Source of the DNA: Adineta ricciae
Taxonomy: Eukaryota; Rotifera; Eurotatoria; Adinetida; Adinetidae
NCBI GenBank assembly: GCA_905250025.1
Contig: CAJNOJ010000047.1
Span: forward strand, 62,001-126,000
Direction of reading: 5' to 3'
DNA: 64,000 nt
The position numbers and the translations under genes were made by a program. Positions 34,703-47,083 of the stretch are shown here, piece after piece; the stretch's first letter is position 1, and each line of letters starts with the position of its first letter. The notes under the pieces were generated by a model, which made no database searches, was not told the DNA's origin, and worked only from the letters and a program-made list of their open reading frames with translations.

Positions 34703-36699
34703 TTCTGTCTAAGAAATCTTAAAACTATATGAAAATCGCTAAAACTTGTTGTTTAAAATATTACTCTTCCAATTGACATCTAGTCGGTCGGCCACTCGCG
34801 GCTATCCGTTACATGTCCAACTTTCATTCTTTCATCTAGCTTAAAATCCCCATCAAACTGAACCAAACCATTTCGTTCTATTTCCTGTTGAAAACTCGCC
34901 ATCTTTGTGCCACTGTGACCGCCCAAAACGACATTTGTCAGACGGTGTATTACTTTGAGTGGTTTAGAAGGGCTCAAATAAGTGTAAGTAAATTCGTTTT
35001 TGATTGTAAATCGTGGGAAGAGTGTCGATTAATAAATATTTAGAAACAGTGTTCCCTTTGCTTATATCTTTGGACAAATGAATTGATAGTAGTTTGACAT
35101 GAATAAAGTAGAAAAGGATTAAACGAAAAGCATGTGCATAAAAGTGGCTTTAATTCGAAGCAAATTAGAGTGAAATATATGTTGGAGTTCTATCTAAAAG
35201 TCTTCTAATTCTTTCAGAAAAGAGTCAGCGAATCCAACAGATGAGCGCTGCTTGTTGTTTTGGCTAGATTAACATGCGAAAAAGAGAAATATTCATTACT
35301 TATCGAACTATCAGCTTAATTAGACATTTCGTATCAATACCCGGCTTTTTTATCGAATACTTCGGCATTTGCTTATGCTTGACACGAGAAAGGTAAAAAC
35401 AGACCGTGCTACGGAATAATTGCTGTTTTTATTGATCATGGCAAGGAAATGTTTTGTTAATTTGTCTTTTGTGCGTATATACCAACAAGTAGCGCTCGTC
35501 GTCGTGCCGACTCACTTGACCCTCGACTGTGGAGGACAGATTTTTTTTTCGTGTCCCAATTGTGAAACAAATTGATCCGAACAATTTCATACGCGAAAAA
35601 ACAACCCAAATCTTTTGCGCAGATATATTTAGTAACTTTCGAAAACAAAATACTGAATTTTTCCTACTCGTTTTGGACAAGAATATAAAAACCTCAATTA
35701 TATACCATCAATCGAACGTGCAATAAGAAGAAAGAAACGATGACGCAATACAATAAGCACTAGGACCACTTCAATCGAACAGCATCATAACCATACACAA
35801 CACATCAAATGCACTACGAAGCATACGCAAGAGTCAGAGATATAGAACGTCATACATCAATTTCAGTCTCTTATACGTGAATATTTCTTTCCAGGTATCC
35901 TCACCCTCATCTACATAATTAAGCCCATCACCTTCACTACCACGAGGTCAGTCACTATTCCATCCAGAAACAGGCAACTCCCGGAGCAACCAACCCCAAC
36001 TCCGATCTATGAATCCAAATGGAACAAACGCTCAACCACCTGAAAATAATCTTAACATTAATGTAAATTCACATCAAACACCAATAAATGCTCATCAATT
36101 ACTTGCTGACGTTTTATTTCTTCGTCTTTCCACAATTCTCATAGGTTCCATAGCTTTACCGCAAGAGATCCGGACTACATTTGACACACACCAATTTAAC
36201 TGAGTTGTCTTTCGATATCTCAATTTTTCGCCTTCAGTGCATTTAGCTACGGTAATACACACGTTTCCTTGTAGCTCTATAAATACTCCTGAAATTAGGT
36301 ACAGTAGAATAAAAGCTGGAACATCGCAGCCACTCAAACAGCATGACAACAAACCTCCTCGCCATGCGAACACCACCTCAATTCCATCTTTCAATACAAA
36401 CACATCAACACGAACCAAACGCCAAACCAAACCAAAATCCACAATGCAAGGGACAGAGCCTCTGGCTCGCAGTTCCAATCAGCCACATCCACAGACACAT
36501 CAATCGAACCATCGAGGACCTCCATCCATGGTCCCACACCCACCAATGACTTCCCCAACACCCCCACACACACTCATCAACTAACTCATCGTTTCACCCA
36601 ACCTCCCCACCCACGCTCACACCCTCAGAAAAATATTTTTTAGTTTTAATTTGACCTTTGACCCTGACACAAACAAACAAACAGACAAACTATTTTTTT
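34703..36699. other. Intergenic with orphan open frames
   Basis: A minus-strand frame at 34783-35030 (about 80 codons, with GGHSGTKMASFQQEI) has a gene-like composition but no partner exon or known family. A plus-strand frame at 36009-36203 is Asn/Pro-rich and followed by a C-rich stretch to 36600. Either could be a decayed mobile-element gene. Not assigned. Confidence 0.3.
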
Positions 36700-37760
36700 C
36701 ATATGACCCTCCTTACAGTCGAGGGAATTATCGACTCCGTCGGATGAGTGAAGGTTTGCCAGTATTTGTACCGAACTATCCCTAGTTTCGTATAGTGCCT
36801 CAAGGTTTCGCACAATTTACTCGTATATACAAATATACCTTTGTACTGGTCAGTAGTTCGGTATAAGTTCCGCAAAACAATCAATGACCTCATAATCATT
36901 GTTTCTGTTCGGCGAACCCTCTACCAAACCATTGATATCTGACGTTGGTTCAGTTAGCAAAAGGAGAAGGCACAATGAAAATCATAGCCCTTTACACCAG
37001 CCGACGTCCAGTTTTCAATAGACCGTCAAACGAGACCCTGTAAATATCCATGCATTTTTCATTTTATATTCATTTCTTGTTTTTTCTACTAGACGTCGCT
37101 AATATCCATGCAAATCTATCGACGGAAAATTCTCAATAGTCCGGCATTCAACTAGGTAATTGATAATATTTAATAAACCACATTCTGTCGTCTTTCTCGT
37201 TTAGAGTTGATCGCAACGGATCTATTGGAATGGCTAGAACCTATTCTCACCCTCGTGTCACGATGAAAGGGTGGGTGAAGGTGTGTGGACGTTCGAAAGA
37301 TAGTTTTGAACGATTTATTCTATAGTGCCTGAATACGGAACCTATAGGACGATAACTATAAAAGAGTCTGCCGCTAAATCAAGAGAACGACTAATAAAAC
37401 GAAGGTTTCGCAGCTATGGATTTTCACGAAACCTTTTTTAATATAGTTACAGATGGTTCCGCACGGTACCTATGATACGGAACCTTCTGTCTTTTGAAGA
37501 AAAAAGTTTCGTACTAAACCTTTGCTGCGGAACCTTTGTTCTCAGTTTTCCCTGTAAGGTTCTCTTCGGGACCTTCATTTTACTAAACCAAAAAAGGATC
37601 GTCCCGTGTATCGGAGGGAAGATCCTTTTTTGGTTTGGTAAAACTCCTTTTTTGAAGGGTGTATGTTGTCTAACAGTACTAAGACCCTATCAAAAGAACC
37701 TCTGTTTTACCTGTATGTTCCAACACGTTTCGATAGCGATAAGGAAATGGTTTTCTTATC
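36700..37760. repeat. Degenerate repeat rich in GGTTCCG/GGTTTCG words
   Basis: Words such as AAGGTTTCGCA, GCGGAACCTT and GGTACCTATGATACGGAACC recur in both orientations. The same vocabulary occurs in the foldback element at 56283-56728 and its half copy at 44475-44716, so this is probably a decayed relative. No clean ends were found. Confidence 0.45.
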
Positions 37761-39098
37761 AAATTTAGCATCATCTGGAAATCAGATCACATCAAATCCA
37801 TTCAGAAGCAATCAGGTACTGTAGTTGGATTCAAGTCTCACCGTCACACCCTCGCGACACCATGTCTTCAATGTAATCCTGGGAATAATTTCCTATATTT
37901 CAAATATTTTTTATAATCAACTATAAGATTTTTTTCACTTTTTCATGTAATTAGACTAAAGTATTCATTTCAAAACACGGAACGCAGGTAAAAAGTGTTT
38001 TTTTTATTTATTTTGCCGTTCTTTTGCGTTGTCGTCGTCATCAAAATAGTAGTATTTAAAAAGAAATTGAGGACATAGCAGGGGAAAATGCAGAATTTTT
38101 TCCAACAAGCGTAAGTTAAAGTGACGACGTAGAAAAGCTTTCAGCGCAATCCTTAACGAGATTAAAAATGTGAAACTCAATCCAGCCAGACAAACTTTGA
38201 ACACATAGAATGCTCAATTTATTTCCCAGTCTGCATTCCCATTTATCCAAACTTAAGCTGTTGAAAGCAACATATCATTATCAATAGCGATGTCTGCTGC
38301 TTTTTAAGAAATTTTTGCTTCATCGGTCAATGTGATCCTTCTTATTGTGCTCCCATTAACCGATTTCGATCTGTGATGCGAACTACACCTGTCGATGTAA
38401 CGAAGTTGAGAACGAACGTGTCTGTGAGACAATGATACACAGTTTATTTGCCTTTTCCTCTAAAAACATTTCTCTTTCTCCTTTTCTCTCTATTCATTTT
38501 TTTAGGTGTCCGCTTCNNNNNNNNNNNNNNNNNNNNNNNNNNNNNNNNNNNNNNNNNNNNNNNNNNNNNNNNNNNNNNNNNNNNNNNNNNNNNNNNNGGC
38601 AGGGTATCATTTTGTTGACAGGAGAGAAAAGAATCGGTTTATCGCTGGAAGACACAGGCGAATGTTCAAACTTTTCAAGTAGTGTACTGTATATCGTCCG
38701 TCTGTGAGTGACTTAGTAAAGCATTTATGAAAATTTCAATGCGCGTGATGTGAAAAAAGAAAAACAGATGACAAAGTCAATGGTTGGCCGTGAGTAGCCG
38801 TTGAGTGATGAATTTTTCAGTCAATATAGTTAGTGCTGGAGAATTATCCACTGACAAATGACTAATCGGTCTGATTCCTAAAAAGACCTCTGTATCCTAT
38901 TCATTCCAGTTCTAGTGTGTGACATAGTGCCATGATTCAGTTGAGCACTAGTAGTAATTGCAGTGCGTTTTTTCTCTTTCAAAGTCTCTGAATGTGTTCA
39001 GCATTCGGAAAAGTCTTTCAGAAAAGGGTCAGCGAATCCAAAGGATGAGCGTTACTTGTTTCTATTCTTACATTTTTAGAAATAAAATCGAAGAAATG
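37761..39098. other. Intergenic with an 81-N gap (38517-38597)
   Basis: No gene recognised on either side of the assembly gap. A copy of a recurrent 45-base motif lies at 39012-39060. Confidence 0.5.
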
Positions 39099-39414
39099 GA
39101 AAAAGGAAGGAAAAACTGTGGCTGGAGGAAATGGAAGGAGGAAGTCAACCAAATCAGTTCGAAAGTCCTATTTTTATTTTTGTCAATGATGAACAATCGA
39201 TTTATATTTCAGATATGGAGAATCATCGAGTAATGAAATGGAGAAAAGATGCTCCAGAAGGTGAAATTATAATTGGTGGAAATAGACCGGAATAACGATC
39301 AGATCAATTACGTGAACCCGATGATTTGGCACTTGTTTTGGAAGAAAATCTTTATGCTAGTGATGCGTTGAATAATCGAATTTTGTCATGGAAAAAGAAT
39401 TAAAAAATCTTCAT
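39099..39414 (+). pseudogene. NHL-repeat propeller fragment
   Basis: Plus-strand pieces read KTVAGGNG, then after a one-base frameshift near 39130 SQPNQFESP, IYISDMENHRVMKWRK, an in-frame stop at about 39293 (NRPE then stop), and LYASDALNNRILSWKKN. These are two NHL blades like those of the genes at 50884 and 56810. Both ends are missing. A dead, older member of the same family. Confidence 0.78.
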
Positions 39415-41319
39415 TTAATTGATGAAAAACGATTCAATAAATGATAAATTTCAAGTGTTTTTTTATGAACGAAGTGAAATTGGTGAAATTCATCGAAAAA
39501 CCTAAACTCTTCTATAAAAAGAACAATTATTATGGAAAGATTAAAAGATACATTTCGATTGATTTGTGACAAGTGAAAAAAAATTAAAATTATTGCAGTT
39601 CTTTTCTAGAACGACTACGACATAGAATTTCATTAGAAATAACAAAATTTATTTCCTGATTTTTCCGTAAAACTTCTATCAAAGAGACAAAATTCAACTT
39701 AATTTATTTTTATCTTCTATGATTTTATGTCCTATAAACAATTAATTAGTTTAACACTGCAAAAAGCTACGTAAAAATTCAGTTTTTGAACATCAATTTA
39801 AGTATCCATATATATTGGTTAGATAATAAGCGAATTCGCAGATTACTACTTGGTAACTTCAGTAGGGTTAAACTCAAAGAATCATCATAATGAGAAGACC
39901 TAGATTGAAAAAATGACTATATTCTCTAAAACAAATAATCTCATTAAATTTGCATTTTTATTTCTACTTCATTAACAAATATTCTTTGCAAGATTTTATA
40001 TGAAATCTACAATGATATATGATGTCATAAATATGTGATGAACGTTACCACATAATGAGACATGGCTAAATCATCACTTTAAAGGACAAAAAAATAGCAA
40101 TAATAACGATTCGTTACTAAAAATCGATAAATTCGAATGATAAAATATATAAAATAAAATAAATACTCAACGATACATTGATTCGAGATATAACTTTTTA
40201 ATTTCACTTCTCTTTAAACGATGGTGAGATTGAATTAGAATGCTTCTTTCTTTCTTTTTTTGTTTTATTTCTTACATTTGTTCATAAGAATGTTATCTGT
40301 AACAGTATTTTTTTCTAAACCCCCCGGCATATTAGAAGGCCTCCTTTTATAAGAGCATTTCGATGAATATAATATAATAACCGTTATATTAAAAAGTTGC
40401 TGCAAAAATCTCGCGTCAATAACAATCGAATTTAGTGAAAACAACTTCGTTCAAGTTTAGTAGTATGTAGAATCAATAGTGATTTGTTTTATATCGAGTT
40501 TTTTAACAGTTTCGTGATTTTTCGATTAAATTTGACGAATTCAAGAAATTGTAAACTATCTAAAAGCTTTGAAGAAAATCTCGCATTACAAGACCTCCAT
40601 AATTAGAAGACTCCTTGGCCTGTATTACACGCAAAGACATTTCAGCGTATCCCGAATCTTTTAATATAGGGAGGAGTTTACGTCAATCTGTTCTATTTTA
40701 TCTTCGATGTGAAACTTGGAATTTCTGTACATATTGAGATACATAATCACGATGGATGCTGATAATAATGGGTTCAGAGGCTTTATCTACAATCTCTGTA
40801 TCGTAGGCTTCTATTGTATGGCTAATTATAAGGTAGTGCTAGTTATTGGTATAACTTCACCGATATTTGGAGATTATTCTTAGTCTTTACTATGGAGATC
40901 CATGTTTACATCAATCACGAATTTCACAATTTCTTCATTTTCTGAGTATTTTCGACTGCATTGTCATCATCTTATTGTACTCTTTATTTTTGGTACAGAC
41001 AAGATTGATTTCAAAGCTGTCATCAAGATTCATAGTGATTGTTTCACAATCAATTCTTATTATTTTTATAATTGTGGCTTGGATATGTTTTTTAGTTCGA
41101 TTAATTTCTAAAAGTAACTGATTATTTAGTATTTACACACAAGTTATATGAGACGAGTATGACTAGATTAGACAACGTATTAGAGATTTTATTAATTTCT
41201 TGATTACAATGAATAAATATATTTAAAAAATTTGATACACATTGATAAGATTATGAAAGCGCGAAAAAACGAGCACAAATCTATACATTTCGAGAAGGAA
41301 ACAGCTGCAACAAACTGAT
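39415..41319. other. AT-rich intergenic, nothing recognised
   Basis: Long AT-rich stretch. A hydrophobic open frame around 40867-41121 lacks an ATG start and family features; it was not accepted as a gene. Confidence 0.4.
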
Positions 41320-41637
41320 TTAATCGTCATCTTCGTGATTATTAGGTGTTGTTATTGCCAAAGCACTTGAACTAGTAACTGTATTACTACTGTTATAGTC
41401 ATATTATTATCCTATTCAACATAAAAAGAAAAATGGATATTGTGATACACAGTTATTATCAGAAGACGTTCTGACTTCATCTTATTCTTCATCATGATCC
41501 ACTTTGATGTTCTTTTGCTGTTGCATTAGTTTTGGTTTATTCGATTCTTTTTGTGATGTTGGTGGTGCAAGACTTTTCTTCACTGGTGACATACTCTTCT
41601 TATTTTCACTACTATTTTCCATTGATCCTCCAGATGA
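41320..41637 (-). pseudogene. Two C-terminal coding fragments of an unidentified gene
   Basis: On the minus strand, 41637-41482 reads SSGGSMENSSENKKSMSP and on to KVDHDEE then a stop; it starts after a plausible TTCAG acceptor. Further on, 41398-41320 reads SNTVTSSSALAITTPNNHEDDD then a stop. Both look like Ser/Lys/Asp-rich disordered tails of a real protein, possibly alternative or broken terminal exons. The upstream part of the gene is cut off by the inverted repeat that begins near 41747. No family assigned. Confidence 0.35.
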
Positions 41638-41746
41638 CTGAATCATCATTGGTTAACATTGTGTACCATGACTTGATGATAACTATCATGATAGCGTATC
41701 CGGTAGTATTTTCTTATTTTAACATATTTCAATTTCAACCAACATC

Positions 41747-42126
41747 TCTAGTGGACTGTCACCTTTATTTAGTGAGTATGTTCTTCGATAATATTCCATC
41801 CGTAGGATGTATTCCTTTCTAATAGCTTCTCTCTTATAAACAATTAATCATAAAAGCCTTATTCGTATTATTGCCCTTTTTTATTTTTATAAAGTCCAAA
41901 GTATGAGATCATTTCTTATCAAAAACATTTCAAACTATTATTTATGAGCTCTCTCTCTCTTTGTTTCTCTGTGATCAGGCTTTATTATTGGTATTGTAAA
42001 AAGAAGGTTCTAGAATGCAACATAAATACCTTTCGGATAAAAAAGCACTGGAGTTTTATTTATGATCTGGATACTCCAAAGGTAAAGCGAATTTAAATTC
42101 AAATAAGAAAAAATATACCATTATTT
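41747..42126. repeat. Left arm of a large inverted repeat
   Basis: About 380 bases pair in reverse complement with 43800-44162, with moderate divergence. The shared sequence includes a GA/CT-rich run near 41950-41960. The arms enclose about 1.7 kb holding two unrelated MITEs. Confidence 0.75.
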
Positions 42127-42204
42127 TTTGTATTTATCTCTGCGGAAAACATCGTGGGGCAAAATTCAAGTTCTTGTCGGTCGATTCTGCACCGTAAAAA
42201 GTAA

Positions 42205-42482
42205 CCCAGGACGATGATTTCTGAAGCAGGATTCCATGAATTTCCGACAAAATCCCTAAGGAAACTCGCCATTTCCGAGCGGAACCCGCCCGGAAAATGT
42301 CAGGAATCCGATGGAGAAAAGCGGTAACTATTTCCGGCTACCGGTTTTGACATGTTTCTGTCGGTTCCGGTCCAAACCCGATAAATCCGGTCACCGGATC
42401 CGCTTATCGGGAATACTGCTTCCATGAAATCTCCGGAATACCATGGAACGGGCCGTTTCCGTGCCGGATTGTTCGACCTGAG
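42205..42482. mobile_element. CCCAGG-family MITE, reversed copy
   Basis: Reverse-complement copy of 27063-27340 at full length, with one end (CCTGAG) mutated. It lies inside the inverted-repeat loop. Confidence 0.8.
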
Positions 42483-43295
42483 AAATGGCTTATGGATTTA
42501 CAAGAGATCACACATCATTTTGCTACTTTGTTGAACACAGAATAAACGTTTCCACAGTGAAGTTAAAATCAAGATTTGCAAGAACAATCTAAAATAAAGT
42601 ATATATTATACACTTTGTTGTTTGTAACAATGTGTAAAGAATACAATTTGCTCTCGATAGCAAACGATACATAGTGTTAAAAAAATCGATCAATACTTCT
42701 TTAAACTTAAAATAAAACACAAGAATAAATGTGTTATATTTCGTCTGCTTCATGCAAGATCTGCGAATTTATAGAATGAGAACTCCAAATAAATGTTAAA
42801 TTCGAGAAAAAATATGGCTGATATAGCAGAAGTCTTTAACCCATATTAATAGAATTAAAAAATCATATAAAACACTCATACATTCGTATTTTCTGTAGAG
42901 ACCAAAGTAAACAAAAAATACTATGCTTAAAAGCTTGGAATTCTTTCCCAAAATATCCTTTCTCTGAGCAAAGTGTAAACTATCATGTAGATTAGACGTA
43001 GAAGATGCTTTGTACATATGTCATAGTAAATATATCGAGTTCAATGGACTTCATCAATTTTCCTTTCCATATTCTAAATCGTCCGAAATTAGCGAAATCA
43101 CCCAAAATACAATTTCACTGAAGTAGATTTACCGCGGTGTCGATTCCAATTTCAGTTACATCGGATGAGGGTTCTACTCCATTAATTTGATCGAATGGAC
43201 TAATGATCTTCTCCCTTATTTCTGCTCTTTTTCTTCAAAACTGTCCCTATAAGCTAAGAAAAAATTCGTTTCTGAATTTTCAATTATTTGTATTC
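42483..43295. other. AT-rich, nothing recognised
   Basis: Loop sequence of the large inverted repeat between two MITEs; no gene features. Confidence 0.4.
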
Positions 43296-43699
43296 AGAGA
43301 TGGGCAACTCCGGAGTTAAGTCCCCTAGCAACAAGAAAATCTAGGTACAACTCCATGGTAACCATCATTGTAAAAACTGGAGGTACCTGTAACGACAAAC
43401 TGGTTGAGTAGCTGACCGCTTCTCACAGTATAGATGTTATTGACTACTCTACATGACCAGAATGTATCTCTTTCACAATAAGACACGCGCTTATATAGAG
43501 AAGAGGAAAGAGAGATATGACCCGGAGATAGTATGATATAGAGGTGAGAGGATAAAGAACAGAAAGAGATGAACGATATCATTATCGTTACAGCACCATC
43601 ACTCATTCACATGGAACACTGTAACTCCGCTTTTTATACTGTAACACCCCTTTAACTCCGATAAATTTCCATGAAAGAACCCGGAGTTACCCATCGATG
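43296..43699. mobile_element. 404-bp hAT-type MITE with 8-bp target duplication
   Basis: Flanked by an exact 8-bp duplication TTTGTATT (43288-43295 and 43700-43707). The ends are CAGAGATGGGCAACTCCGG and, reversed, CATCGATGGGTAACTCCGG. The ACTCC/GGAGT word recurs inside near both ends. An 8-bp duplication with CA-starting ends fits the hAT superfamily. No transposase. Confidence 0.85.
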
Positions 43700-43799
43700 T
43701 TTGTATTTAGTTGAGAGCGGTAGGGTGACAATCAGAGTAGCATGTTCAAAAAATAAGTCTGATTCTTATCCTCTACGATACATTTACCCTCACCCTCAA

Positions 43800-44162
43800 A
43801 ATAATGGTATATTTTTTGCTTTACCTTTGAAGTATCCGGATCATAAATAAAACTTCAGTGTTTTTTTATCCGAAAGGTATTTATGTTGCATTCTAGAATC
43901 TTCTTTTTACAATATCAATAATAAACTTTGATCACAGAGAAACAAAGAGAGAGAGAGCTCATAAATAATAGTTTGAAATGTTTTTGACACGAAAAGATCT
44001 CATACTTTGGACTTTATAAAAATAAAAGACGCAGTATTAGAAAGAAGACTTTTATGATTATTTGTTGATAAGAGAGAAGGTATTAGAAAGAAATACATGC
44101 TACGGGATGGAATATTATCGAAGAATGTACTCACTAATGATATCTGACTGTCCACTAAAGAC
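43800..44162. repeat. Right arm of the large inverted repeat
   Basis: Partner of 41747-42126 in opposite orientation. Confidence 0.75.
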
Positions 44163-44474
44163 ATTCTATGTAGAACGATAGACGAAAACCTGATTTTCCT
44201 GATATTTTCCATAAAAAAGAAACACTTAAAATCAGCTGTATCGAAAAACCATTTCAACGAAGCTTTGAAAATTAGAATTCGATTTCAGTATGAAACATCA
44301 ATGCTTTTGATTGACTCGTTGACCGCCGATCTGTATCGTACTTACTCTACTGTTGACTCACTTTTTCTTATTTGTTGATGGGAGGATTCCGAAAAAACAG
44401 GTGAGAAGTTTGGCCAATATTTGGGTATTTGAGGAAAACGCATTTTTTCTTTATTGTGATTAAAATAGACTCTA

Positions 44475-44716
44475 CACTGAAAAAAAATAAGGTACTCTAC
44501 CAAACCCATCAAAAAGGTTTCGTAAGTGTCGAAAGCTTGCAAATGTGTCGACGTGTTCAAAAAAATGCTTTTCAAAATCTGCCCAACCAAAAAAAGATCG
44601 GTCGGCGGGCACACGCTCCGAACCCTCATCACGGAACCTTTTTAAGTTTCGCACGCATCCAATAAAGGTTCGTCAGAAAATACGGAACCTTAAGGTTTCG
44701 CACTATGGTTTTATAC
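44475..44716. mobile_element. Half copy of the CACTGAAAAA foldback family
   Basis: Starts CACTGAAAAAAAATAAGG and matches the left arm of 56283-56728 over most of its length. It runs into the N at 44717, after which the other arm is missing and a Tc5-type transposase frame follows. Confidence 0.72.
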
Positions 44717-44734
44717 NTAAATATGTAGAAGCAG

Positions 44735-45853
44735 GTGGTACAAAAAAAAAAACAAAAGTTTGACGATGTTGATATCTATGTTTATGATCAATTCGAACAT
44801 GCTCGACATAATTTTTTATCCGTCCATGATGTTGACTTACGAAGATGGGGTTTCAAAAAGGCTCGCGAATTACACTTAAAAGATTTTCAAGCTAGTGAAG
44901 GTTGGTTATGGAATTTTAAATTTAGACATGGTATATGTAGTCGAAGAATAACGAAATTAGTTACAAAGAAAGTTGTTGAAAACCAAGAAGAAATTAATGA
45001 ATCAGCAAAACATTTTGTTTTAGAAACAAATAAAAGCATAGAAGGATATAGTCCAAATCAAGTACTGAATACAGATCAATTAGGTATTGAGTTGGAGCCT
45101 CATAGTAATAGAACATTAACCTATGCTGGAGAAAAATCTAATTGGGGTTCTATTCGATCACTTGGGGCTGCAACTCATAGTTATACCATACAGCCAACAA
45201 TAACAATGGATGGATCTGTTCTTAATACATTATATATGTGTTTAAAAGAACCATGAGGACGTATTGGTGATAATGTGAAAAAAAATTTGTTCCATGCAAA
45301 AAATATTGTACTTACTTGTTCTAAAAGTGGTAAATTAACTTCGTCACTGGTCGCTTATTGGGTTAATCAATGTTTATTTCCAAATTTACGATCCAGAACG
45401 TTGTTACTTCTTGATAGTTTTCCACATCAAATCCACCCAAAAGTTTATGAAGGACTGAAACATTTTGAATACTGGGTAATTCCGCCAAAAACTACCTCAA
45501 TGATTCAACCCCTTGATGTTTACTACAACCGTCAACATAAGAAAATTGTTCGCCGTATATATGATCATGTACGATTAGATGAAATAAATATTAACTTATC
45601 TGAACGTAATAATTTGATCCAGTTGCAATCATTAGTACATTCACAAATGTGTTCAAAAGCGTTTCAACCGATGATAAAGTATGCTTGGTTCAAAAGCGGA
45701 TTTCTGAAACATAATCCAGGTCCGTTTCAGAATGTGAAAGACATCTGCTTTACATTTCAAACAGATAAATGTCATGAAAATAGCTGTCTCAATGGACCAA
45801 TGATTCGGTGTTCTTGGTGTCAACAAGAACTGTGCTTTATTCATTTTTTTTGA
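44735..45853 (+). pseudogene. Tc5/pogo-type DDE transposase with one stop codon
   Basis: Two in-frame pieces (to 45256 and from 45257) are separated only by a TGA at 45254-45256. The first has a CENP-B/Tc5 helix-turn-helix (DFQASEGWLWNFKFRHGI) and the first catalytic Asp in VLNTDQLGIELE. The second has LLLLDSFPHQIHP and IQPLDVYYNRQHKK with the second and third Asp, and ends in a cysteine-rich MIRCSWCQQELCFIHF. Together about 370 codons. No ATG: the frame opens at GTG just after the N at 44717, so the 5' part is missing. Terminal repeats of the element were not found. Confidence 0.82.
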
Positions 45854-47083
45854 ACTATCATTACCATCAGAATGATTAATCATTTTCTATATTGTTTATT
45901 TTTTTTCATTCACTATATGCATAAGTTTTTCTCGTTAAAACAGGGAAAATAACAAATAATCTTCTGCTTTTCTACAACAAGAAACTTTGCTCAATATTAG
46001 TTTAAAAAAGCTCGCAAAAACATTCTTTTATCAGGATGTTAAAAAAACTTTAAACAGAAAAAACAGTTATATCATTTTTACAGCAACTTGCTTTGTCTGT
46101 TTTCTCTGCAAAAAGGCAGCATGGGGATGATTCCTTTTAGGGTTTTCATCTACACTATGAACCCTATCTATGAGCAAAATATGAGCTCAAACGGAGGGTA
46201 TCAGTTGGTGAGGTTCCCTCGTGAGTCTATTTTGTGACCTCTCATAAGAGATCCACTTAAATCAAAATAACTTATCGAATAGTTTACGAAAAAAGTACAT
46301 GTATCAGTATTAATAAGACACAGCAAATCTTATATATTTTCCAACACACCAGCATAAAAACCGATCGATGCGATAAAATAGGTGAAGGCAAGACTGTCAA
46401 AAGGCTTGAAAAAAGCCGACCGGTTTCTTTCCTATCGATAGCGTAATAACAGTTCTTGTTTGATGATCCTTCGAAAAAACTAAACAATTAGTGTAAAATA
46501 GAATATAATATCCGAACAGTGTAGAAGTTAAGAACCCGATCAAAGACACACCAAACAGAATTCGCAATGATTCCCATCAATCAGATACTAACCTACACCG
46601 ATCATGGCAGCTCGAATTCGTAGAATGTAGTGGGATTAAACATAAGCTATACAATGATACCTACTGCAACATGTGCATTTCGAAGCCATCTGATGAGACC
46701 TGTGAGCACGGTCGAAACCGGTCGACTACTATCAAAGCGAACTATTGAGGATGACAGGGGGGAAAACACGACACACACACGATATGGGAAGATTTACAAA
46801 ACGAACAACTTTGTCGATACACACCAATCAGAGAGACCGTCAAAATACCAGTAACATCAAACCTATCGTAACATGAAAAGACAAATATCACTGAGCCATG
46901 ACTCTGAGATGTGCGATAAGCATTCGTAAATGATGTGATTCAAAACTCAGAGCGGAATTCAGTCAATATCACCAGACCGGTTATCGGAAGATGTAGGTTC
47001 GAGTCCTGGTCTGATTTTATGATCTTTTTGGATAAGTTTTTCGTACTTATCTGAACATATCACTGTGGATACGTTGTATAATT
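45854..47083. other. Intergenic, mostly unrecognised
   Basis: Holds a block (about 46118-46225) resembling 29690-29810, and a tRNA-like TTCGAGTCC motif near 47000 that is not a complete tRNA. No gene. Confidence 0.4.

Noticed and set aside
40867..41121. Hydrophobic open frame as a membrane protein gene
   Set aside because: No ATG start, no partner exons and no family motifs; AT-rich DNA readily gives hydrophobic frames.
46960..47030. tRNA gene suggested by GGTTCGAGTCC followed by a T run
   Set aside because: A T-arm-like segment is visible but the D-arm, anticodon stem and 7-bp acceptor pairing could not be built; at most a degraded tRNA-derived fragment.
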